A DNA stretch of 64,000 nucleotides from JACKAQ01 sp020634975 [NCBI: Calditrichia bacterium] (GTDB lineage: Bacteria; Calditrichota; Calditrichia; RBG-13-44-9): NCBI GenBank assembly GCA_020634975.1, contig JACKAQ010000005.1, positions 1-64,000 on the forward strand. The letters are read 5' to 3'. Positions 53,612 to 60,190 of the stretch are shown here, piece by piece. Each line of letters opens with the position of its first letter. Within the stretch, counting starts at the first letter, position 1. The translations under genes and the position numbers were made by a program. The notes under the pieces were generated by a model. That model searched no databases. It saw only the letters and a program-made list of their open reading frames with translations, and was not told the origin of the DNA.

Positions 53612-55456
53612 ATGGCAATGATTACCTTAACCTGGCTGTGGGACGGTGCAACGGGAACCCTGGTTCTGGTGACGTTGGTGATTCTTGTTATCTCGCTGTT
53701 AATTTGGGCAATGGAGCTTTTTTGGAAACGGTATTTTGCAACAGATTTTATCTATCAGCCGGGTGAAATTTTTCCGCAATCCTATCAAACCTACGATCCG
53801 CTGAAGCCGGAACTCGCTGAAAAATATAATATTTATCTCCACCAAAATCTGGAAAAATTTATTGCAGGAGAGGAACGCTGGCAACCGGTTATCGATCCGT
53901 TTGCGGAATTTGACGAGCTGCTTAAATCACCGGATTCTGAACGATACGTAATGATTCTGGCTGCGCCGGGAATGGGAAAAACCGCTTTTGTGAAAGGCTG
54001 CAAACGGTGGCAGCAAAAAAAATTGCATCATCGATTGAAAGTGGCACATCTGCCGTTATCCCGGAGGGAGGCACGATTGCGACTGGTGCGGCTGCCCAAT
54101 CCGCGCCAAACCATCCTCATTTTGGACAATCTCGAATCACTGTTTCTGCCCGGTGTTTTCCCGGACAAAAAGCTAAAACGCTGGATGGATAAAACCCGAA
54201 AATTTCCGTTGGTGATGTTGATCGGGCGGATGGAAGGTTTGCCGCCAATCAGCAGTGTGCCCGAAAAAAAGGGGCTTTGCAAAATCGATAGTCAGCCGTT
54301 TCACGAATATGAATTTATCCTGTACCGGATTGCACTTCCCGATACACCCGACCGCAAGGAATGGGTGAACAGCACCGTGCCGTTTTATCAATTTCGCAAA
54401 CGAAGAGCATACGAAGAATGGCTGGAACGTAATCCAAAATTTGTGAACAAACCGTTGTTTTTACATTATTTACCATATATTGCAAATGAAACGTTGGTGA
54501 ACCATCGGGAAGGTTACCGGTTGATTTGTGAGCACGCTGCAACCGCTACGGCTGCGCAGATGAAGCCGCAAATTGAGCCGCATCAGCTGCTGGATTTTTG
54601 GGAATCACTGGCGGAAATTTGTTATCGTCAGCGCATGAGCGGCGCCGGTGGTGCTGTTTCACAGGAAAAATTTGAGGATTGCTGCCGTAATTGCCATATC
54701 GATTTGCATCAGTGGAAACCCGGAAATTTGTCTTTGGTGAAAAAAGACCAGCTTGGCAAATGGTTGTTTGCAGAACAAAGTGTTGAAGAATATCTGGTGT
54801 CGCGGCGATTTTTGGCGCTGCCGGAGACATTTGACGGATTGCGTTTTACCAAACAACTCCAAACTTTTTTGTGGGATACATTTTCCGATGAAATCACTGC
54901 CGGGCGCGAGCTCTCCGGCGATTGGCTGCGACACGGCGATTTCTCCGCGTTTCGGGTGCGCCTGCCAAATCAGCCATCGCATGAGTTGGAAATGGATGAC
55001 ATTCGCCCCAAGATGATTACCGAAGTTTTGGAGCGATACCCGTTTTTTGATCGCGTTCACCAGCCGAATGCTCGCGGATTGCATCATTTGTTCGAGCCGA
55101 AAGTGGTGAATGGCAGCAAAGTTGTTGTCGATCACTGCACCAATTTAATGTGGGACCAAAGCGATCCGTTCCCGAAAATACCGATCCGCGAATTTGAAAA
55201 TCGCCTGAAAATTGTCCGTTACGCCGGATTTTCTGACTGGCGATTGCCAACTCTGGAAGAAGGGTTATCCCTGTTGCATCCGCAAACCGGCGATTCAGCA
55301 TACATTCATCCGGCGCTGAGCGATCCGCGAACGGAAATCTGGCTTGCGGAACGGGATGCGCCGGATAGCCAATGGGTGGCATTTTTCGCCGAAGGCACCT
55401 GTCGCCCGGCGCACGTTTCCGATCGCCATTTTGTGCGGCTGGTTCGAAATTGCTAA
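53612..55456 (+). CDS. Membrane-anchored STAND/NACHT-like NTPase with DUF1566 (Lcl_C) C-terminus
   Basis: A protein of 614 residues. A membrane helix spans about 13-38. The P-loop is LAAPGMGKTAFVKGCKRW, Walker B is TILILDNLES, and a helical region follows, consistent with a NACHT/STAND-type NTPase; the family assignment is by pattern, not by search. The last 90 residues (VVDHCTNLMWDQSDP, YAGFSDWRLPTLEEGLSLL, HFVRLVRNC) match the DUF1566/Lcl_C domain, a C-type-lectin-like fold. Such proteins sense ligands and switch on via nucleotide-driven assembly in the classical view. An ECF sigma gene is transcribed from just after its stop. The start MAMITL has only a weak ribosome site. Confidence 0.75.
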   Translation: MAMITLTWLWDGATGTLVLVTLVILVISLLIWAMELFWKRYFATDFIYQPGEIFPQSYQTYDPLKPELAEKYNIYLHQNLEKFIAGEERWQPVIDPFAEFDELLKSPDSERYVMILAAPGMGKTAFVKGCKRWQQKKLHHRLKVAHLPLSRREARLRLVRLPNPRQTILILDNLESLFLPGVFPDKKLKRWMDKTRKFPLVMLIGRMEGLPPISSVPEKKGLCKIDSQPFHEYEFILYRIALPDTPDRKEWVNSTVPFYQFRKRRAYEEWLERNPKFVNKPLFLHYLPYIANETLVNHREGYRLICEHAATATAAQMKPQIEPHQLLDFWESLAEICYRQRMSGAGGAVSQEKFEDCCRNCHIDLHQWKPGNLSLVKKDQLGKWLFAEQSVEEYLVSRRFLALPETFDGLRFTKQLQTFLWDTFSDEITAGRELSGDWLRHGDFSAFRVRLPNQPSHELEMDDIRPKMITEVLERYPFFDRVHQPNARGLHHLFEPKVVNGSKVVVDHCTNLMWDQSDPFPKIPIREFENRLKIVRYAGFSDWRLPTLEEGLSLLHPQTGDSAYIHPALSDPRTEIWLAERDAPDSQWVAFFAEGTCRPAHVSDRHFVRLVRNC

Positions 55457-55469
55457 TTGATATTTTTTT

Positions 55470-55498
55470 TGAAAGATTTACCGCCGACAACTGTCTAA
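55470..55498 (+). promoter_or_regulatory. ECF-type promoter upstream of the sigma factor gene
   Basis: GAAAGATTT (55471-55479), 13 bases, then GTCTAA (55493-55498). The same two boxes and the same spacing occur at 56156-56183 upstream of the anti-sigma gene. A -10 of the TCTAA/TCTGA type is usual for ECF sigma factors. It makes an autoregulated circuit likely. Confidence 0.65.
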
Positions 55499-55577
55499 CT
55501 TGTTGAATGATCGAATTTCCGGCGCAGATCGTTCCCGGAAATCAACGGATGCGGACGAAGCAAAAGAGAGAATCTGG

Positions 55578-56117
55578 ATGACATTTGAGGCGATTTATCG
55601 TGAATATGGCGATAAAATAATGAATCTGGCCTACCGGATGACCGGAAGCAAAGAATCCGCACGCGATATGACGCAGGAAATTTTCATCAAGGTTTACGAA
55701 AATATGGACAGTTTTCGGGGAGATTCTCAGGTATTTACCTGGCTGTATCGCATCGCTACCAACCATATTTTTAATTTCCTGAAAAAAGAGCGACGCCGTA
55801 AGTGGTTGAATTTAATGGACAAACCGCTGTCCGAAGTGCTGCAGGAAGATCAGATCGATCCGTTATTCTGGAGTCGCAGCGCACCGCAGCCGGACCGGCA
55901 AATGGAAAAATCGGAGCGCGAAAAACGTGTGTGGCAGTCGATTCAGCAACTGTCGCCAAAATACCGGGTGCCGCTGGTACTCAATCGATATGAGGATATG
56001 AGCTATCAGGAAATCGCTGAAACCATGCAACTCAGCCTCAGTGCGGTTGAATCCCGGATTCATCGCGCCAAAAAAGAGCTGGTCAAATTGTTGGAGCCAT
56101 ATATTATGGATTTGTAA
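55578..56117 (+). CDS. ECF (RpoE-like) sigma factor
   Basis: A protein of 179 residues. Region 2 has NLAYRMTGSKESARDMTQEI and TWLYRIATNHIFNFLKKERR; region 4 has LSPKYRVPLVLNRYEDMSYQ and LSAVESRIHRAKKELVKLL. This is a full ECF sigma factor that directs RNA polymerase to stress-type promoters. ATG 55578 is preferred over a TTG at 55500 since the latter directly follows the ECF -10 box. It is followed by a zf-HC2 anti-sigma gene and two Spy/CpxP-like genes: an envelope or metal stress regulon. Confidence 0.93.
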   Translation: MTFEAIYREYGDKIMNLAYRMTGSKESARDMTQEIFIKVYENMDSFRGDSQVFTWLYRIATNHIFNFLKKERRRKWLNLMDKPLSEVLQEDQIDPLFWSRSAPQPDRQMEKSEREKRVWQSIQQLSPKYRVPLVLNRYEDMSYQEIAETMQLSLSAVESRIHRAKKELVKLLEPYIMDL

Positions 56118-56155
56118 AAAATAACCCGAACGGGTCAAAAAAAATGATTTTTTTT

Positions 56156-56183
56156 GAAAGATTTGGTTTAAAGAATGGTCTAA
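56156..56183 (+). promoter_or_regulatory. ECF-type promoter upstream of the anti-sigma gene
   Basis: GAAAGATTT (56156-56164), 13 bases, GTCTAA (56178-56183), matching the element before the sigma gene base for base in both boxes. It excludes TTG 56188 as start of the anti-sigma gene. Confidence 0.65.
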
Positions 56184-56214
56184 TCCATTGAAAGCAAAAA
56201 CGAAGGATGTAAAA

Positions 56215-56673
56215 ATGAGCAACCATGTGACATCAAAATTTCTGGATTGGTCCGAAGGCAAACTGAGCCGCGAAGCGCAGTCCGCCATCGAAAGCCATCT
56301 GTTGAAATGCCCGAAATGCAAAGCCTATTTCGAGCAGATGAGCGATATGATGGACGTGGTTGACCGGAGTGCGTTACCGATGCTGGAAGCCGATCCGTTT
56401 TTACCAACCCGTATAGCCGCGCTGGCACGGGAAAAACAGCAGCTTTCGCGTCGCCAATTGCTCAATCCGGCGCGCCAGTTACGCATTGCATTTTCTACGT
56501 TGATGTTGGTTGGCGCAATGGGTATCGGCATTTTTTTGGGAAAAGATTTGGCGACAACAACCCAAACATCCCAAAGCGAGCAGTTGAGCGATTATTCCAC
56601 GGTTATTTGGGATAACGGCATCGTTGAAAACATGGATGCGGTTATCGAATACACCCTCGAGGATGGGAAATGA
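56215..56673 (+). CDS. Anti-sigma factor with zf-HC2 zinc finger
   Basis: A protein of 152 residues. The anti-sigma domain (1-55) has the zinc motif ESHLLKCPKCKAYFEQM (H-x3-C-x2-C), which binds the ECF factor in the cytosol. A single membrane helix (about 92-112, STLMLVGAMGIGIFLGKDL) anchors it with a short periplasmic tail that could sense a signal or be cut by a protease. GAAGGATG precedes ATG. It overlaps the next gene as ATGA. Its position after the sigma gene and a shared promoter type support the pairing. Confidence 0.9.
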   Translation: MSNHVTSKFLDWSEGKLSREAQSAIESHLLKCPKCKAYFEQMSDMMDVVDRSALPMLEADPFLPTRIAALAREKQQLSRRQLLNPARQLRIAFSTLMLVGAMGIGIFLGKDLATTTQTSQSEQLSDYSTVIWDNGIVENMDAVIEYTLEDGK

Positions 56674-57176
56674 AACCGAAAATTCTGATTGGCATTCTGC
56701 TGTTTCTGATCGTCGTCAATGTGGCAACCATCGGCAGTTTTTTCTACTTTCGCATGCAACATATGCCACCGTTGGATGAACGCCCACCGTTGGGGGCGCT
56801 GCTGACACCCGAAAAAAGAGAACAATTGCACACAATGATGCGCGGGTTTCAGGAAGAAATTCACCCCATCCGGCAAGAATTGCAGGTCAATGAAAATGAA
56901 TTGTATCAATTATTAATCAGCGAATCACCCGATCGCGAAATGATCGATCAGAAAATGAATGACATCAGCCGGCTGCGTCAGGAAATTGCTCAAAAAGCAA
57001 TCGACCGGATGCTGGTTGCCAAAGAATTTATGAACGAAAAAGAGCAAAGAATATTTTTTCAACACTTGCTGGAGAACCGGATGGGCCCGAGGGAATTCGG
57101 CAAGCAACGATTCCGTGGCAAACAACCGCCCCCATTTATGCGGGATCGGGATAATCCCCCGCCACGGGGTAATTAA
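56670..57176 (+). CDS. Spy/CpxP-like periplasmic protein, membrane-anchored
   Basis: A protein of 168 residues with an N-terminal membrane segment (about 5-25). The helical region (about 45-135) has LTPEKREQLHTMMRGFQEEI and the pattern of paired charged helices of the Spy/CpxP (heavy-metal resistance sensor) family. The tail is rich in R, P and G. Such proteins are periplasmic chaperones or metal-stress sensors; some act with ECF sigma factors. It overlaps the anti-sigma gene, so they are made together. No metal-binding motif is clear in it. Confidence 0.78.
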   Translation: MKPKILIGILLFLIVVNVATIGSFFYFRMQHMPPLDERPPLGALLTPEKREQLHTMMRGFQEEIHPIRQELQVNENELYQLLISESPDREMIDQKMNDISRLRQEIAQKAIDRMLVAKEFMNEKEQRIFFQHLLENRMGPREFGKQRFRGKQPPPFMRDRDNPPPRGN

Positions 57177-57215
57177 CAAAAAACCGATAGAAAATTTGTA
57201 AAAAGGAGATTTAAA

Positions 57216-57743
57216 ATGAAACGATTCACCCAAACTTCGATGATTGCGATGTTGATTGCACTGTTCAGTTTTGCAGCGTTGGCACAGCCGGGTGGCGGCG
57301 GATTTCGTGGACCCCGCGGTGGCGACGACGATGATTTTGGCCCGCAGCGCGGCGCACGAATGGCAAAATTTCTGGATCTCACAGAAGAGCAGAAAACCAA
57401 AGTTGAGGATATGCGATTGAATCACCAGCGCGAAATGCTGCCGCTGCGTTCCGAAATGCAAGGCTTGCACACAGAGCTGAAACTGGTTGAAACCACCGAA
57501 ACATACAATGCCGCAAAAGCGGAAAGCCTGGTGAAAAAAATGGGCGAACTGCGCACAAAAATGCACCTGCAGCGGTTGAAAAATCATCAGGAAATGCGCA
57601 GCTTGCTGACGACGGAACAGCGCAAAAAACTTGATTCGATGATGCTTTCCCGTGGCGATGGTAACGGACGCGGCATGCGCGGTGGCAAAGGCGGACACGG
57701 TCGCGGAATGGGGCAGGGAAGAGGCTGCCCGAACTGTAATTAA
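57216..57743 (+). CDS. Spy/CpxP-like secreted protein with Gly/His/Cys-rich tail
   Basis: A protein of 175 residues with a cleaved signal peptide (about 1-24, ending FAALA). The core has LDLTEEQKTKVEDMRLNHQR and QRLKNHQEMRSLLTTEQRKK, the two LTxEQ-type helices of the Spy/CpxP family. The tail is GGKGGHGRGMGQGRGCPNCN: glycine-rich with His and a CPNC pair, plausible metal ligands. Second of two such genes under the ECF operon. AAAAAGGAG precedes ATG. A bidirectional terminator follows. Confidence 0.85.
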   Translation: MKRFTQTSMIAMLIALFSFAALAQPGGGGFRGPRGGDDDDFGPQRGARMAKFLDLTEEQKTKVEDMRLNHQREMLPLRSEMQGLHTELKLVETTETYNAAKAESLVKKMGELRTKMHLQRLKNHQEMRSLLTTEQRKKLDSMMLSRGDGNGRGMRGGKGGHGRGMGQGRGCPNCN

Positions 57744-57769
57744 ACTGACATCACATCTGCAATAAAAGA

Positions 57770-57797
57770 AAAGCCCGGCAATTTACCGGGCTTTTTT
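57770..57797. terminator. Bidirectional terminator between the ECF operon and the M20 gene
   Basis: Stem AAAGCCCGG (57770-57778) / CCGGGCTTT (57786-57794), loop CAATTTA, T to 57797. The convergent minus-strand gene ends at 57796, so both use it. Confidence 0.88.
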
Positions 57798-58938
57798 ATT
57801 GAGATACGCAAACTTCAGAAATTATTGCTGCGTAAAGTTGCGCAGCCTGATTTAATTCGTCAATCTGCACAAATTCTCCGCGCCGGTGGGCGGAAGTTAA
57901 ACAACCGGGTCCGCAAATATACGGATTCATTCCGGCATCTAAAAACATCCTGGCATCGGAGTGGGATCGAAAAGCAGACGTATTTAGCGGCAGATGAGAT
58001 GCATCAAAAGCAGTGTTAAATTTTTTCCAAATAGCTGTTTTTTCAAGATGATAGCCCGCGGACCAAAAGAGCATATCGTGCTGAAAATCCACTTCCGGGT
58101 GATGCTGTTGGACTTTTGTTTTGGCAGATTCGATAATGGCGCTTACGGAAGCCGCATCCGCTTCCGGCGGCAGATGAAAATCGAGCAGCGCCTCGCAGTT
58201 TTCGGCAACCACAAAATCCGGTTCGCCGCCATGTATTTCCCGGGGATTGATTGCTAATTCCCTGTGAAAGGGCAGTGTTTTTCGCAGGGTAAAAATTTCG
58301 CTCAGCCACGAGAGCATTGCTTCGATGGCATTTGCGCCAACTTCCGGCAACGCCGCATGCGCCCGTTTGCCTTTGCTGTGCAGCCGGCATTCCAGATAGC
58401 CAAAATGTGACGGACACAATTGCAACTGGGTGGGTTCGCCAATGACAACTTCCGGTGCAAAATACTCTTTCACCAATGCTTTGGAACCATCGCCGTATTC
58501 TTCCTCTCCGACAACCAGCGCCAGCGTAACACCTTGTTTTAATTCAACTTTGCTGTTGGCAACCGCAATAATCGCTTCCGTCATTGCGGTGCAGGCACTT
58601 TTCATATCTGCGGCGCCAAGCCCGTATAATTTGCCATTGGAAATGCGGGCGTGATGCCCTTCGTCGTGCCACAACGCAACGGTATCGATATGCCCGACCA
58701 GCATCAGCGCGGATGGCTGCGGTCCGAGTGTGACGATCAGATTGGCGCGTTTATCGCCGGCAGTTACGGGAACCGGTTGCCGGCCAACCGCGATATTTTC
58801 ACGAATCAGGGCGTTTTCGAAAACCATCGCGGCGGCATTTTCCGCGTATGTCGGGCTGTATTCGTCAATAACGTTAACGGCTAAATTGAGCAGCCGTTGG
58901 TAATCCAAATTAGTTTGTATGATCTGGTGGCTTTTCAT
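57796..58938 (-). CDS. M20 family deacylase (ArgE/DapE-like)
   Basis: A zinc hydrolase of 380 residues. Metal and catalytic motifs: LMLVGHIDTVALW, GLGAADMKSACTAM, the Glu pair in VVGEEEYGDG and VIGEPTQLQLCP; a dimerisation domain follows (GKRAHAALPEVGANAIEAML) and a late His in GPGCLTSAHRRGE. It likely removes an acyl group from an amino acid (acetylornithine- or succinyl-type). The 5' end overlaps the GNAT gene by about 29 bases, so a three-gene minus-strand operon (NTF2-like, GNAT, M20) is likely. This is unlike the frameshifted M20 at 45786 in sequence, so they are not copies. Confidence 0.9.
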   Translation of the reverse strand: MKSHQIIQTNLDYQRLLNLAVNVIDEYSPTYAENAAAMVFENALIRENIAVGRQPVPVTAGDKRANLIVTLGPQPSALMLVGHIDTVALWHDEGHHARISNGKLYGLGAADMKSACTAMTEAIIAVANSKVELKQGVTLALVVGEEEYGDGSKALVKEYFAPEVVIGEPTQLQLCPSHFGYLECRLHSKGKRAHAALPEVGANAIEAMLSWLSEIFTLRKTLPFHRELAINPREIHGGEPDFVVAENCEALLDFHLPPEADAASVSAIIESAKTKVQQHHPEVDFQHDMLFWSAGYHLEKTAIWKKFNTAFDASHLPLNTSAFRSHSDARMFLDAGMNPYICGPGCLTSAHRRGEFVQIDELNQAAQLYAAIISEVCVSQ

Positions 58939-59500
58939 CAATATTCCGGGGGGAAACTTTGGTTTTGCGGTGGGTGGTTTTCCGCCCCTTCTTTTTCAGA
59001 TATTGCGGGTGATTAGAGAGGTTGCGCGACAAATAAATTTGCCCGATTTCATTTTTGAAACCATGTTTGCGAAAAAAATTGAGCGCCGGGTGGTTTTCTT
59101 CTTCGGTGTCCACCAGCATCATCCGGCAGCCGCTTTCGATAAATAGCTCGGTAAGCCGATTAAACAGGCGCGAGCCCAAACCGCTGCGATTCAGCGCGGG
59201 TGAAACGCCCAGCCATTCCAGATAACCGTATCGCCAGGAGTTGTGGCGTTTTTCGATCAACGATCCGAGGGCGAATCCCACAATCTGATCATCTTTTTCC
59301 GCAACCAGACAAAATTCGCCGTCGCCGGCGAACAAATTGACCAATTCGTACTGATCCCAGGTGCGGTATAAATTTGGCCATTCGCTGGCGGTAAACAATT
59401 CTTCGCCCAGCGAATAAACGATGGGCAAATCTTCCAATTCCATTTCGCGAATCAGAATATTGCCGCCATTTTGTTTCGGAGTTGTTGCATTTGGTTTCAT
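58910..59500 (-). CDS. GNAT family N-acetyltransferase
   Basis: A protein of 196 residues. The acetyl-CoA loop is in SPALNRSGLGSRLFNRL and the late GNAT helix in NHPALNFFRKHGFKNEI. LVAEKDDQIVGFALGSL and YLEWLGVSP are typical. The substrate is unknown; the adjacent M20 deacylase could remove the kind of acyl group this adds, an inference from neighbourhood only. A basic C-terminal tail of about 35 residues extends past the domain and overlaps the M20 start. ATG 59500 starts two bases after the NTF2-like gene stop (coupled), with GGTGG upstream. Confidence 0.85.
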   Translation of the reverse strand: MKPNATTPKQNGGNILIREMELEDLPIVYSLGEELFTASEWPNLYRTWDQYELVNLFAGDGEFCLVAEKDDQIVGFALGSLIEKRHNSWRYGYLEWLGVSPALNRSGLGSRLFNRLTELFIESGCRMMLVDTEEENHPALNFFRKHGFKNEIGQIYLSRNLSNHPQYLKKKGRKTTHRKTKVSPRNIDEKPPDHTN

Positions 59501-59502
59501 CG

Positions 59503-59907
59503 TTACGCCACCCAAAATGCAGCGGCAATTTTTGCCGTGTCCAAATATGTTTGACATCGTTTGATTTTTTGGTCTTTCAATTCAAAAATCATTGTCCATT
59601 CACTTTCGAATTCGTTTTCTGTTGAAATGGAATAGCCGCGAATAAAACCGGTTACGGCAACGCGTGTATCCTGTGCAATAAAGTCTTTTGTCGAAAATTC
59701 CAGCGTTTCTACAGAGCTGGCCAATCGTTTGAAAAATTCCGGTACAGCGGCTTTTCCGGTGAATGTTCCGGCGTAATAAATATCCGGTTCGCCGGGATAA
59801 ATCCACTGCACGTCATCGGCCATTTCCTGCATCATGGCGGTTCGGTTGCCTTTTATGAAATTCTCGCAGAATTTTTTTACAATTTTTAAACTCTCATCCG
59901 TTTTCAT
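59503..59907 (-). CDS. NTF2/SnoaL-like protein
   Basis: A protein of 134 residues with the cone-shaped NTF2 fold: DVQWIYPGEPDIYYAGTFTG, SVETLEFSTKDFIAQDTRVA and TMIFELKDQKIKRCQTYLDT. Some SnoaL-like members are isomerases or cyclases, but many have no known activity, and catalytic residues cannot be assigned here. First gene of the minus-strand operon with the GNAT and M20 genes. AGAGGAT precedes ATG 59907. Promoter not found in the 280-base gap upstream. Confidence 0.8.
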   Translation of the reverse strand: MKTDESLKIVKKFCENFIKGNRTAMMQEMADDVQWIYPGEPDIYYAGTFTGKAAVPEFFKRLASSVETLEFSTKDFIAQDTRVAVTGFIRGYSISTENEFESEWTMIFELKDQKIKRCQTYLDTAKIAAAFWVA

Positions 59908-60190
59908 CAATTATCCTCTTAAAATTTGGTCAAATTTAGTATAAATGATTTGCACAAAACAATACTATTTTTTTGTTCGGAACAGTAAAAATCCGACCCG
60001 AATTGGAAAAACAGCCACACTATTTTCGGGCGTTTTGTGAATGATATGAATGCGGATTTGTTCCGGGGAAAAAAATATTTGCGGTTTTGAAAAATGAGGA
60101 TCAAAACATAGGGAACGGTGATTCCCAAAATGTGATCTTTTTATTGGACTGAATTTTGAGTGGCGATGTAAACAGCTGTATTTATAGTAT

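Noticed and set aside
55500-55577. Upstream TTG start for the ECF sigma factor
   Set aside because: It follows the ECF -10 box GTCTAA by one base, so it would lie before or at the transcription start; no ribosome site.
56188-56214. Upstream TTG start for the anti-sigma factor
   Set aside because: It lies four bases after the second ECF -10 box; ATG 56215 has a ribosome site.
45786-58938. The two M20 genes as a duplicate pair
   Set aside because: Their motifs and flanking sequence differ throughout; they belong to different M20 branches.
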